NCBI GenBank assembly: GCA_023897205.1
Contig: JAHWDD010000008.1
Location: 1,116,001 to 1,180,000, forward strand
Origin: Exophiala sp. HKRS030
Lineage: Eukaryota > Ascomycota > Eurotiomycetes > Chaetothyriales > Herpotrichiellaceae
Length of the DNA: 64,000 nt
Direction of reading: 5' to 3'
In this document: positions 42,330-54,293 of the stretch, piece after piece
Numbering within the stretch: the stretch's first letter is position 1
How the letters are laid out: every line of letters starts with the position of its first letter
Position numbers and translations under genes: made by a program
The notes under the pieces: generated by a model
Seen by the model: the letters and a program-made list of their open reading frames with translations, nothing else
Databases searched by the model: none
Told to the model about the DNA's origin: nothing

Positions 42330-42530
42330 TGCTCCAGGCTGCGCTCAAGCTCCTCACGTGCGCCTCAGGGCTCGCCACGCCGTGCTCAGGATTTCACCGC
42401 CACAGCTCAGAATGGCTCAAGTCATCGTTCAGGCTAAGTGGCGGGTGGATCAGGTCTCGAGACGGAAATGGATTCTGGAGAGGTCAAGATTCGCCGCTGA
42501 GTACTCTGGCGTCCAAGGATGTGGTGGGCG
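42330..42530 (+). repeat. Dispersed repeat R2, copy 1
   Basis: The segment runs from GCTCAGAATGGCTC through GTTCAGGCTAAGTGGCGGG, then AGACGGAAATGG, GGAGAGGTCAAGATTCGCCG and CTGAGTACTCTGG. It recurs in reverse orientation at about 56440-56690 and, more diverged, at about 47835-47990. A protein-like frame is shared with the 56 kb copy: AQVIVQAKWR and LERSRFAAEY versus VRAQVNWRDAQV and LEKSRLAAEC. It could derive from a short repetitive coding element. Confidence 0.7.
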
Positions 42531-43212
42531 CAACACGGAACCCTCGATAGCGGCGGCTACCATACTATTTCCCTAGGTAGGTAGTAAGTAAGTGAAGAAA
42601 GATAAGGTTGTCTTCATCTTCTCCTCCTCCTCTTCCTCCCCTCGAGTGCTGCGCTTCGAGAGGAAAGTCTCGATAAGATTTGGTACAACCACAACCTACC
42701 TACCTACCTCATGGTTCCGATGATATATCTAGTGCGTCTGAACCCAAAAAAAGCGACCTTCTTCGGTGGGGTTTTTTGTTTTTTTCGTCAGATCCTTCTC
42801 TTCTCTTTTGGCCAACTTCGCGACTCGTAACCAATAGTGCTCCGCACAGAGTAGCAGATCTTCGAATAATGCCCAACTTGCCCCTTGGCAAGGCTGATGC
42901 ACGTGATAAGGCTGTAAACCAATGTTTATCACGTGACTGGAAGCCTGCACCCTCAATCATAACTTGTCATTCACCACCGCAGGCAGGTCTCAAGTTTGGC
43001 CACTTTTCCTATCTACTGTTTCTCATTTGGAACTCCTTGACATTCGTTCCGACGACGACTACTCTTTGCCTCTACTAGAAGTACGCAATAACGGCAGTAC
43101 ACCGATAATTTTTTCCCCCCATCTCGCGACCCGCGCAACCCAACACGGTCTAGAAGACTGCAGGTTTTCTCCACCAACTTTCTCCCTTCTACACATACCA
43201 CCTCCGCAGATC

Positions 43213-43908
43213 ATGCATAAGCTCAGTTTGAAGGATGCTGCTGCCGCGGCCACGGCTCCTGTTTATGGCCGGTCAAAGCGAGGAGGACCATCACAGCAAT
43301 CCGGACCACAACAACTACAGCAACAACAGGGCCCTCCTCAGCTCCCCCCGCAAATGTTCACCACTGCAGCGCAGTTGCTAGATCTCACCGACAGTACGTT
43401 TTACCTATATATCATCTGTCGCAGCCCTTTTTTGATCGTTTTCTATGGACCAAACGCGAAACGCGAACCTCTTTTTTTGGGATCTGTCCACTGACTTTTG
43501 TTCTGTTTGGAACTTGTTACAGAAAAACTCCTTCTCGTCCTCCGCGATGGGCGCAAGCTCTCCGGCATCCTCCGCTCGTGGGATCAATTTGCCAACCTCG
43601 TCCTCACAAACACGAACGAACGGTTCTTCGTCACCACCTCCGAAAACCCCAAACCCCGCAACCTCTACTGCGACGTCTCTCGGGGCACCTACGTTGTCCG
43701 CGGCGAAAATGTCTTGTTGCTCGGCGAGGTCGACCTGGACAAGGACGAAGAACCCCCCGCCGGGTGGGAAAAGGGCAAGGCCGAGGAGGTGGTTGAACTA
43801 CACAGGGCGGCCGAGGCCAATAGGAAACACAAGGACAAGATCAGAAGCAGAAAGGGCGGGAATCTCTGGGGTGGAGATATGGAAAACAGCGGCGAGGTTT
43901 TGTTTTAA
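43213..43908 (+). CDS. LSM1: U6 snRNA-associated Sm-like protein LSm1
   Basis: LSm1 is the signature subunit of the cytoplasmic LSm1-7 ring, which with Pat1 binds 3' ends of deadenylated mRNAs and promotes decapping in P-bodies. Exon 1 is 43213-43393, the intron is 43394-43522 (GTACGT...TTACAG, CACTGAC branch word) and exon 2 is 43523-43908; the product is 188 aa. A Gln/Pro-rich N-terminal extension (about 25-50) precedes the Sm fold. Sm1 reads LLLVLRDGRKLSGILRSWDQ with FANLVLTNTNER, and Sm2 reads GTYVVRGENVLLLGEVD. The tail after Sm2 (about 135-188) is charged and helical, as in other fungal LSm1. The upstream 500 bp has a TC-rich promoter. No defects are seen. Confidence 0.95.
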
Positions 43909-45699
43909 GAGGGACATGCACACACACCCACGCACACCCACACACACACGCGCGCCGAGAAAAGCTTTTAGCACGAGACACGATTTTCGGTCTACGATCA
44001 GAACGCAGCCTAGGCTGGGAAATTTTTTCAAAAGAGAGGAGAAGGTTTTGTCTGTTCTAAAATAGAACGGCAACAGCACGCTGAGAAATGTCCAAGGAGG
44101 AGGGTCACTCGTGCTTTGGCGTCATGCGAAAATACCCAACAATCACTGCCAAAACAAAGCCGTTTGGGACACAGTGTGGACAACTGGAGCACCAAGCAAG
44201 AGAAGAAGAAGCAAGAAAGCAGCACAAGGTCGACGATGAAGAGAAATGAAGGAAACGCCCCGTTTCTCCACACCGACTTGCGTGTGCTTGTTTACCTACC
44301 TGTCTCTACTCCTGGTACAAGGGATGAGCCAGGACGAGCTTTTCCTCAATGATGAAAAGAATCAGAGTGGACTCGACATGACGGCCCCCAAGCAAGTCAC
44401 GACTCATGTCCGATCCCCAGAGGTCTAGAGGGAAGGGAGGGAGGAATTACGCGGCAAGGAGAGATCGAGAGCATGGCACTCAAGCCTGTGACAATGCTTT
44501 TCCTTCCTGGCCTCAAAAAGCTTTGTGGAATACTTTCTTCCTCCTGGTCTCGGCCTTCCCTTTTTGTTTTCGAGGCGACTGCGCTGGCTCACTGACTGGG
44601 CGCCGCTCCAGATCTCGATACGGCGCCCCTCCATGAGAACAGAAACGCTCGGTGTTACGCCCTGGGGGGGTAGAGATTATTCATACCTTGAGAGAAACCT
44701 AGGTATTAAAGAATATTGAGATCGATTGAACGGGGTACAACTCGTACTATGAGCAAAAGTCTAGGTGTTTCTAATTTCTGTACTCGTCTGAGTGCGTAGT
44801 GCTCCGTGCAAAGAATTCCCCTTCCGACTCCAGAATATCTATCTCTTTCGAGTTGGATATGCCGAGTACTTCAGTTCGCCCTTCGTTACCTAGGTAAACC
44901 CTTTGAAAAGAAGGCTTGACCCAAATTTCCTTACGACGACATCCTCATAGTCCTCAACCTGAATAACGATTCCTTGATCTAAATATCTCTCTCTTCCTCT
45001 CTAAACCCTTGAATTTGCATCGGCCGCTGTCCGCAATCAACAACACATGGTCAAGGAAAGATGGGAACGACCAATCGGTGTCCCTGAAGAATGATACAAC
45101 CATATTAGCCAACAATCTACTTTAGCCAACAGCCTACGTTAGCCAGCGACCTACTTTAGACCAGCAGTTTACTTTAGCCAGCGAATACCGTGTGTCTCAT
45201 TGTTGGTTTTGATTGGCCGGACGAACACTCTCTTATCCTCGCTTTACTCTACGTTGGTCAGCGGAAGTGATATTGCCAAGGTGCTCCCCCCACTATTCTA
45301 GGATCGTAGAAAAGCAGAGTGATTCTAGTGTGGTACATGTGGCACTTGCTGTACTGTACCTAATGCACCTTCGGGCCCCTTTCACCGCGCTAGAAGTACA
45401 ATTTCGTGTCGTGGTCTTCATCTCAGGTAGGCTACTAATGGAGAAGTTCAGAGTGCCCGGGGCCAGGTGACGCTAGGTGCCCAACTGGCACCTTAGTCAG
45501 TCTAACGCTCCGTTGTCGACAGAACAGCAAACCATATCAGAGGAAGACACGAATGTGCGCATTACACGCTCCGACTATGTGCTTCATGCATCCTCTTCCA
45601 CGTGCTATACCATTCTTGTTGATTTAGGGGTGGCAACAATGCGGCTTCTGGAAGCCGACGAACACGGCAGCTTCATCCTGACCTCGTTTGCGCTATCCT
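43909..45699. other. LSM1 3' region and intergenic
   Basis: A short CA-rich tract (CACACACCCACGCACACC) follows the LSM1 stop. Beyond this no gene is recognised. TTAGCCAxCxxCCTACTTTAG-like words repeat three to four times at about 45100-45185, a small tandem array. Confidence 0.4.
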
Positions 45700-47817
45700 C
45701 TCGCATACCTGGGGAAAGGATGAAGATGAGGTCACCTTGAAAGATATCATGGAGCGTCCTCGAATTCTGCCGAGATCAGACAAAGCTGGATAGTCTCCGT
45801 TACTTCTGGATTGACACATGATGCAACGAGACGAGGAAAACTCAGTCGAGCTGGGGGAAGCGATTAGCTCCATGGTTCGGTGGTATGACGCAGTGAATTG
45901 GTGCCATGTTTATCTTTCGGACGTGCCAGATCCTCTAGATCAGACGTCGACGATGAAGTCATCCATTGCATCTAGCCGGTGGTTCAAGCGAGGTTGGACT
46001 CTACAAGAACGTTCAGCGCCATCCTCAGTGCAGCTTTTCTCCCGAAACCACGATTTCTTGGGCATCAAGGCGCCGTGAACTCAAGAGATACATGGCATCA
46101 CTGGAATGCTGCTGGAGCTCTTCAAGAAAACCCTCTGTCCCGATACGGTGTGGATGAGCGGCTCTCGTGGTCATCAGGCCGCAAAGCAACCATCGAAGAA
46201 GATTCTGCATACTTTCTACTGGGTCTCTTCGGTACACACATGCCGTTTATCTATGGAGAGCTAGAGGGCACTGCATTCAGAAGGCTTCAGAGAGAGATTT
46301 CACAGTTATCCGAGCCAGATTCTTATCATTCGATGGCTGTTTCTCGGATCAAGTCGCTGGAGGGACACCTTCGCTTCGTCGGTAACGAGTCCGCAGTGGC
46401 AAATCACCCTCCTCGCCATGGATTACATTGCCATGGCCATGGTCGTGAGGGTCGACGGAGTCTTCTTGTTCCTACGCTTCCGGAAAAATGCTCGACGATC
46501 AACGCCAAAAGGAGCTGCTCGAGAAAACATGACACGGGTCCTTCCACCGAAGCTCGTGAGAAGACCTCTAGAGATTACATCAAGTGGGTCCAGCACATTG
46601 GATATAATGTTCCCTCTGACAGGTTATCCCAAGTATATGGTGTGACCAATGCTTAAGGGCCCCCTAGAACGGGCAGGGGCGTTATCACGGACCAAACATG
46701 CTTGCTTCCGACCTCAATGAACAAGGAAAATGTTGACTACGTGGTGATCTTCTACTCGAAAGTCTTGGCCAAGTACATGGGAGATGAACGGACATTTCGG
46801 ACGGACAACAAAACCTACCCCGACGCTGTTTTCGATGTCTGCAAGCAATCAGAGCTTGACTCGAAGGACTCACAGAGTGTCAGAAGTGAACTCTATCAGG
46901 TATATGACCATTATAGGCATCGAGGGAAGTAGGCTACCCTGACTGTCAAGCTGCATCATGCTTCCACAGAGAAGGCCATTCTTCAGTATAGGAACGCGCA
47001 AGCCAAATTAAACAGCACCATTCACATTATCACTTGTAGTAACGACGAACATCGAAAGTGGGACAGTGACTTGGAATGGGACGCCGACTTCATGAACACT
47101 CAATCTAGCAATGTTCGCATTCATGTCGAGCCTGAACAAGAATATCGAAAGTTTTTCGAGCTCTTGTTGCAATTGGGATCCAACGAAAAGGATGGAGAGT
47201 TCAGTAAGACCATGAAAGACTGCTTTACAAGGTGCTTGGATTCCCTGCGAGCGAACGTGGACGAAGACCAGTATCGCATTGTGTCAATGCGCAATATCAC
47301 CCAGAGCTGGAGTGGCCTCAGCAGCCAATGGGAAAAGCTGGACAGACCTCTGACTCCAGAGCGTCTTCGGGACGACTTGATGCTATTCTCGAAGATCGAC
47401 TGTGCCTTACTGGGCCGAGTCACTGGTGGAAGGTTGCCGTGGTATATTTGCGATATCGATCTTTCTCTATCAACCCCTGGCGAAATGTGATCCGCGTCGC
47501 CTCTGAATGAGAGAAAAGAAGAGATCGAAAATAGGAAATTGATTCAGTTGAAATCTTTGTTCGAAAGAAGAAATCCGGGTGGCGAGATTCGTTCAATACG
47601 CAGAGTCTTGATTCTTGGTAGATCTGAAGTTGGCAAGACTACACTGTGTAGAACACTCATGGCAGAGGAAGACAATTGGAAGAGTTTCGACATCGTTGTC
47701 CGAATTCCGATGCAGAAACTTGCTCAGTCCCGCCACGAAGGTACCACGTTGAGTCAAGCATTGTTCGAAGAAAACTTCAGACAATCTTCCCGGGGCCGCG
47801 AATTCGCTGTCCAGTAA
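45700..47817 (+). pseudogene. HET-NACHT (NLR-like) gene, decayed
   Basis: Pieces in several frames follow the order of a fungal NLR. A HET domain starts about 45730 (EVTLKDIMERPRILPR) and continues with ENSVELGEAISSMVRWYD, SSRWFKRGWTLQE (about 45968-46010) and AYFLLGLFGTHMPFIYGELE (about 46208-46270). A linker follows, with a long helical frame (47071-47490). A NACHT P-loop reads RVLILGRSEVGKTTLCRTLM (about 47600-47660). Internal stops and frame changes occur throughout the HET part, and the NACHT stops after about 90 residues, where repeat R2 begins. Intact relatives trigger heterokaryon-incompatibility cell death on activation of the NACHT; this copy cannot. Confidence 0.82.
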
Positions 47818-47834
47818 TTTCGTTCAGCATATCA

Positions 47835-47990
47835 CCATGAAACAGCGAATTCGATGTCAGAATCTCGACACGAGGACATTCCATTTCCATCTCTGGACCT
47901 GAGCGTGGGCCTGAGCGTGGGTCTCAGCCTCACCGCTTCATCCTGAGATGCTCCTGCACGTGACTGAACATGGCAGTAAGACTGTGCCTC
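47835..47990 (-). repeat. Dispersed repeat R2, copy 2
   Basis: A diverged reverse-orientation copy. Its reverse complement contains GCTCAGGTCCAGAGATGGAA, ATGGAATGTCC and GAGATTCTGACATCG, aligning with copy 1. It starts immediately after the truncated NACHT open frame. It also holds a doubled GAGCGTGGGYCT word. Confidence 0.5.
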
Positions 47991-48513
47991 TCCTCCCTTT
48001 TGCCGAAACTCCTTCTGACAGACAAATTCTACAGCTGGCTCAGAAAAATGTGCTGAAAACGGCCTCGCCCTGTGCGCTGATCTGATGCGACCTTTCCTAC
48101 GTTCGTTGGGACGAAGAAGGCTCAAAAGTGAGCCACCCGCCTTCCAGGGGAATTGGGTAAGGATAGACAGAGTGAAAGAGGTCCAGAGAACGCCGGATTC
48201 GCCAGTTACTGTGGTACATGACAAGTTTGTGTGCCTGAGCATGGCGCAGTTCTGCGTAGTCGGGGCTGTGCGCTTACTCCAATGAGCATCGAGGGGAATT
48301 CTCTTGGCCGGACCAGGATGAAGGTGAGGCTCATTTCGACTCGATTTTCATCTGTGGCCTCTACCTCTCCTTGACGGACCACACTCGGCGCGATAGGAGT
48401 TAAGAACGGCCCTCTTCCAACCTCGATGCCGCCAGCGTGGTGGAAGAATCACCAAGGAACCATTTTTGTGCTGTTACAACTAGCCTTATCTGAGACACCC
48501 CATCAGCCTTGTC

Positions 48514-49715
48514 ATGCGCCTTATTGACATCGAGACTCTAAAGCTGGAAGAGTTTTCGGGCCTCGCTATCCTAAATATGCAATCCTGTCACACACGTGGG
48601 GTGCGGAAGAGATCTCTTTTCGGCAGTTCCATAACCCGACCGATAGGTCTCGCCAAATGGCAGGTTACAAGAAGATATTGGGATGTGCCGAAGTGATAAA
48701 GCCGACCAATTTCAGATACTGCTGGGTCGACACCTGCTGCATCGACAAATCAAGCAGTTCCGAGCTTTCGGAGGCAATCAATTCAATGTATGACTGGTAC
48801 GATCAGTCCAAGCTCTGTATTATCCATTTGAGCGACGTCGACTCACATGATTCCCGCCTCACTGTGGAGCATCAAATGAAGAAGTCCAGGTGGTTCACCC
48901 GGGGATGGACATTACAAGAACTCATTGCATCAAATCCGAGGCATACAATCTTCTACGACAAAAATTGGGCCGAGATTGGGACGAAAGCTGCCATGAGTGA
49001 ATTGATCGCACGGATTACCGGCGTTCACAGGTCCTGTCTTCTCCACCACGCCTGTCTTTCCGAGTTCAGTGTCGCGTGCAGGATGTCCTGGGCGGCGAAA
49101 AGGATGACGACGCGACCTGAAGATGTGGCCTATTGCTTACTTGGGATTTTCCAAATAAACATGCCTCTGATCTACGGCGAGGGCCGGAAAGCATGCCGAC
49201 GGCTACAAGAAGAAATCATCAAGGAGTCGGATGATCAGACCATATTTGCCTGGCAACTCAGTGAAGGCGATCAGTTCAGGTCGTCGTTGGCCCCTGATGA
49301 CGGAGAAGTGGGAGTCCTCGCGCAGCACCCTGCAGAGTTTGAGGACAGTGCCCACTTTCAACCGGCGCTGCCGAGGAGTGGCCCTTACAACATCACCAAC
49401 AAGGGTTTATCCATTCAGTTGCCAATCTTCTCCAGGGCCGACAGGCAATTGATTGCTGTTCTGTCCTGCCACGGTGATTGGGCAAAGAGAAAGGGTGACA
49501 AGGACCCCAAGCGAAGGCAGATTGCAATCCCGATAGTCGAGACGGTGAAAGACAGCAACGTGTACGCTAGAATCGGCGGGCTGGGCCTTCACATGATTGA
49601 TGAGGCTCAGGCGCAGTCGGGGAGGCCTTGTGCAATACATCTAACCAAGGCGGTTCCAGAAACTCGACGATGGCCAGATTTCGATCTTGTTTTGGACTCT
49701 GATTCCGACTCCTGA
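48514..49715 (+). pseudogene. HET domain protein with one frameshift
   Basis: The HET domain is the effector of vegetative incompatibility. The expected N-terminus MRLIDIETLKLEEF starts at 48514. The next expected residues, GPRYPKYAILSHTWGAEEIS, are in a different frame (about 48560 onward), so one base is missing or two are extra near 48558. The rest is open to 49715: YCWVDTCCIDK, SRWFTRGWTLQELIAS and DVAYCLLGIFQINMPLIYGE, followed by a ~200-residue C-terminal region. If real, the shift kills the gene unless translation starts at the internal Met (48657), which would lack the first HET motif. A sequencing error is possible, because everything else looks healthy. It lies about 700 bp after the HET-NACHT relic, in the same direction. 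Confidence 0.82.
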
Positions 49716-52700
49716 CAGACCAACCTGCGACGTATTCGGCGTTGAATTCATTAGATCGCATTACGAAGGACCAAGAGGTTCCGGTTGGTTCGTGACGATA
49801 ATTCCGAGAGCGACGCGCATGGCTCCCGATAGACACCATACACCTCGCAGTGAGAAGCCCAAGGCAAGAACGCGAAAGGAGTGATGGAAACTGGGATGCG
49901 CGTCTGGAGTTAGATGGCGTGGATAACATCGGTCGTTTGTCTCGACCTAGAAATACTGCTTTTCAGACGATCGGAATAGTTCGCGTGCAGATGGATACGC
50001 TATAGGCCTGGTGGCACAACGATGCATGTCGCTTTAAACAATCCCGGGAGCGTGCTGCTGCTTCCGTCAAAAGGATGGATCGTAAGAGCAAATGGCCACA
50101 ATCAAACGGGATGTCCAGCACGAAATGGGAACGAATACTCATGCGCCCTCCCCATATTCGATACACCCTTGGGCCTCCGACTCTATGCAGATCTGTCTTG
50201 TGTCGGCCACAGTTACGGCCGAGCCAATGAACCCCCGTCTCCCGGTTCAAGGGATGGTGGAGACGAGGCTATCCGGCAAGACGATAGAATGGAAGGGATG
50301 GAACTGTGTGGACATCCCAGCAGAAGAATCCGCTTCGGCATCTCCTGTGTTGGCTGGAGCAGGTAACTGAAATTACTTAGGCTGAAGTGCCATTTCGACA
50401 TGCGCAAAGGATGGTATCCCCGTGCATCAGATCTGTCCAATCTGTCGCACTGGTTTGGTCAAGGCAGTAGTCCCATACTATGACGAACAGAGACTATGGA
50501 GGCTGCAGAGGCTGTGGACGGAGATAGTCTATATAAGCACACTCGTAACACCCGGACCGTTGGAAGCCCTTCGTCGTCAATATCATTAAGCCTCGCGCGC
50601 ATAGTCTCACCAAGTCTTCGTCGTACCCACCGTTCATATACCTACTGTGCCTGACCTCCAAAGAGAAGCAAGAGCGCCCGAGTGCCTCGCACACCGCTCT
50701 CGGCCCCGTGCCTACGCCCACGGATCGTGACACCTGGTCAGGTAAGGCGAAGAGAATTACCAAGAAAGATTAAGCCAGCTAACGAAGGTATATTAGGAGG
50801 CATAGAAGAGAGGAGAGGGCGGACGATGAAGAGGGCCGAAAGCCATCGAGATGTAAAAAGGGGCATGGGGCTAGGTCCCAGAACCCTCTCAAGCCAGGTC
50901 CACAGACACACATTATGTGAGGCCATCATACTTATAAAGACCTAAATCACTCTCGCAGGGTCAAGAAAGGAATATGCAGTGGTGCCTTTCTTTGGGCCCT
51001 CGCTAAAACTTGAGAGTGTGGAGGGGGGACGACCTTTGGGCCACCGCCCCGATGTGATCAGCAAGGTGAGCTGTCCCGGCCGGCGCGAAGTCATGGGGGG
51101 ATGGGAGATGGACGGGCGTCGAGATTTCGGTGGTGAAACAAGAAGGAATTGGATCGAAGATGATATCCATAGGTGGACGTTGCCCGAAGAGGACTGGACT
51201 TTCGCGGCATGGATTCTGATCCCTCAAAAAACACTCCCTGGAACCACGGTGTTGTTCCTCCTAAAATACACACAGTTCTGGGAAGAACCAGAAAACATAA
51301 TTGTGTTTTCCATGTTCAGAAACCAGCGATCTTTACCTACAATACAGGAAACTAATAAACCTGGCAAGTTCCGGGGACGGCGTACAACCAAAAGAGGGCG
51401 AACAATATTCGCATCCGCCTAGGAATCGTCCCCAGAAAGCTATTCGATGAGGCAGTCGATCAAGGAATCCATAAACTGAAGGGAAAATAAATCGACGTGG
51501 AGCCCCGACTGGATTTAATATCAAAGGGACATGCGCAGTGAGACCTATACGAGAGTCCTGGACTGGATCGAGAGAGGTGGTCTACCGGCCGGCGCAGACT
51601 TCTTTGCAACCAGAGTTTCAAGCTCTCGGGAGTATTTAGAAGCCAAGGGCTTGGGACAGTCTCAATCCAAACGCTACACTTGAATCGTCCAGATGCGGAA
51701 AGCGTGCGAATGAGGATGAAAATCCCAACTGGAAATTTGCCACTGACAGACATATTGTCGACGCAGCATGATCTTCCAGAAGCGTTCCTTGTCGAGCTGC
51801 CTTCCGAGAGACGTTTAGAAAGGCTCAGGAAGAGGCGAATGTTCCGCAATGGGCGCTCATCAAGAGTGTTGGTAGTACGAGTACGGAGTAGGTAATTGAC
51901 CGACGGTGAGCCACAAATCCGTGTTGCCTAGGTGTTGATGAAGTCCCCAGAGCCATTTCAACGGAAAGGCACAGATTGTTGGCGCCGTGGACCTCTCACA
52001 GGTACTCGGGCGGGATGTTTCGCGATTGAATTTGAGCGGATAGCCTACTAGAAGAGTTGGATATCCGACGACACTTCTCGATGGACGGAGTACGAGTGGC
52101 AGCTTTGACCCGGAAAGCGGCCCATTGAGGGCATTATATTGTTCGAAGCAACAATAACCGAACGAGAGAGCTCAGAACAACGCCCATTTGAATGTATGGA
52201 ACAGAGAACTGGGACCAAGGGGCTAGGTTAGGGGCCCCTGCGAAGCCGCATACGGTCACACTCGTTGAACCAAGTTGGGTACTTCAAAGAACACATCATT
52301 CGTATCACTGCCCGGTGTCTCAAGGTAGGAGGAAGTACTCTTGCCCCTTCCTGCAAAGGGATTGTTGTGCGTGCGTTTGCTGAAACTATCGACATGTTTT
52401 GTTTTGGGTGCATTGTACACTAGTGGTACTCGTAAGTGTGAGCCCATTCAGCTCTCTGACTTGACTGTTCACGCCGTTATTAAATACAGACAACTCATTT
52501 ATCAGTATGCCTGGTGGTCCGCCAGAACGCACCGCACCCTTTTTTGTTTACACAGCAATTGATGCGGCTTACTGAACTCCATATCAATACAGTCCCTCAG
52601 GACGATCATGAGCCTGCACACTCTCGTCGTAGCCTGATCCCCCTCATCACGCTTTGTTTGTACTTTGGGTATGTTCCATCTCATTCTAGCCACTGACTCG

Positions 52701-52908
52701 CTCCACCAGGTAGAACGACGTTGGGCTCTTCGTTGATCATGCTCTCCGTATCACCCACTTGTTTTCGCTCCGAGATTTCTCGATTTCGTGATCGCGAGCG
52801 CATCGCGGCAATGCGCCCGTTGCTCATGCTCGACAAGGATGAGCTTCTTGATGATCCGTTCAACGCCAATCCTTGAGGCCCGCTGTTGCCCCTCATGACT
52901 GCTGATTG
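49716..52908. other. Intergenic, coding-like fragments only
   Basis: No gene is assigned. Open frames at 50092-50370, 50682-50945 and 50979-51422 (+) are mutually in no clear splicing relation. The last (147 codons) includes DDIHRWTLPEEDWTFAAWIL and may be part of an unknown or decayed gene; coding-like sequence in other frames continues to about 51895. Confidence 0.35.
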
Positions 52909-54293
52909 TTATTGTAGAGGTTCCGAGGAAGAGGAAAGACGGTTGAGGTGGAGATAGACATCGGTACCGTATCTGGACTGGGTCAGCGGCAAGGAACACA
53001 CACAGGGAACCCAAAGGAACTCACCCTTCCATGGAAATCAATTTCAAATCCCCTCCAAAGTATCGCGCATACAAGCGCGAAATCGGCAACCCGTATCCGA
53101 ACCCAGCCATCGGTGCCTTGAAGTCACTAGCATTGAAGCCCGGATCCAGTTCGGGGGTGGTGTCCACGGTGGTGTACATGTAGGTCCAGACCAATGGAAT
53201 GGCCGATCGGGGAATGCCACCTCCTTCATCGCTGATTTTGATGGTGATATCTTCCTTTCCTTCGGCAACAATGACCTTGGTCACAGGGAACTCCTCCTTG
53301 TCTGCCCCATGGGTCTCGACGACGGCTCTCAGAGAGTTCTTGAGAGTCTCGAACAGCATGTGGGACAGATGGCCAGGGACGTACATGAAATTGAGGTTGG
53401 GGTTGCAAAACAATTGGACCTTGGGTGCATCAAACAATCCATAGTGGTCTTCGCACACAAACCGAGCATTCTCAATCGCCTCTTCCGCAAGCTCTTTGAC
53501 ATTGGTCTTGGTGCATATTATACCAACATAGTTGGGATGTCGATGAGACTGCTGCTCGGTCAGAGCAATGTGTTGGCCGATGAGCATCCGGATGCCAATG
53601 CGGGACATGTAGAAGCGATCGAGAAAGGATTGAATCGACGAGTCGATTTGCATTCGCTGCTGTTTTCTCTTCCATTCGTTGATGCCCTGCGCCACGGTTG
53701 TGACGACGGGATCGTGTCTTCGCTTGATCATCTCGAGGGTACGAGCGAACTTGCGATTGTATTCGGCGAGGACAGGAGGCCATTCCTTTCCGTCGTCTGT
53801 AGCAGCATAGTATCTTCTAGAGTTTAACGAGCTCTTTCCATTGCCGTTCTCTTCGTATCGCAGGCTGGGGTTTCGAGTGGTGGTGGGAAGTCTATTGCTC
53901 GCTTTTTTGGGAGGATTGAGGAGTCGATTGCGTGTATCGGAGTCTAGTTCGGGTCGCGGCATGCTCGTGATCTCTTCAAAGGACTGGGCGTACCAGTCTC
54001 GGACCTTTTGTATAGATGTCATTTCATTGAGACCATCAGGCAGCTTGTCCAACTCTTCAACCCGGTGTGCCAGACGGACGGGGAGCTCTTCGGAGAGGAA
54101 CTGGGAGGCTCGAAAGAGGGTTCCTGCGAGACAGAATTAGTCAAAGGAATCAAAAAGTCAGGTAGCGTGACCTCCTACCAGTTGAGGGTTTCTCGCCGAA
54201 CTGCACCATCTGTCGAAGACTGACGCCGGTGGGCGGGAAGCTGGCATAATGGGAGATTGTGGACACCAGCTTTTCAGATGGCTTCCACGACAT
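52909..54293 (-). CDS. Mitochondrial dehydrogenase kinase (PDK/BCKDK family)
   Basis: The enzyme phosphorylates the E1-alpha subunit of the pyruvate (or branched-chain) dehydrogenase complex in the mitochondrial matrix and switches it off. Exons are 54293-54179, 54123-53025 and 52972-52909; the introns are 55 and 52 bp. Frame is kept for 425 aa. The N-terminal helical domain includes MVQFGEKPS and, after a low-complexity insert (about 108-150) longer than in animal PDKs, WPPVLAEYNRKFARTL and SRIGIRMLIGQH. The GHKL ATPase domain has an N-box with E297 and N301 (HMLFETLKNSLRAV), a G1 box DEGGGIP (D337) and a G2 box GFGYGLP (379-385). The tail GTDVYLHLNRL is standard. It resembles fungal PkpA/Pkp1-type proteins; which dehydrogenase is the substrate cannot be told from sequence. 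The ATG at 54293 gives a short basic N-terminus. Confidence 0.95.
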
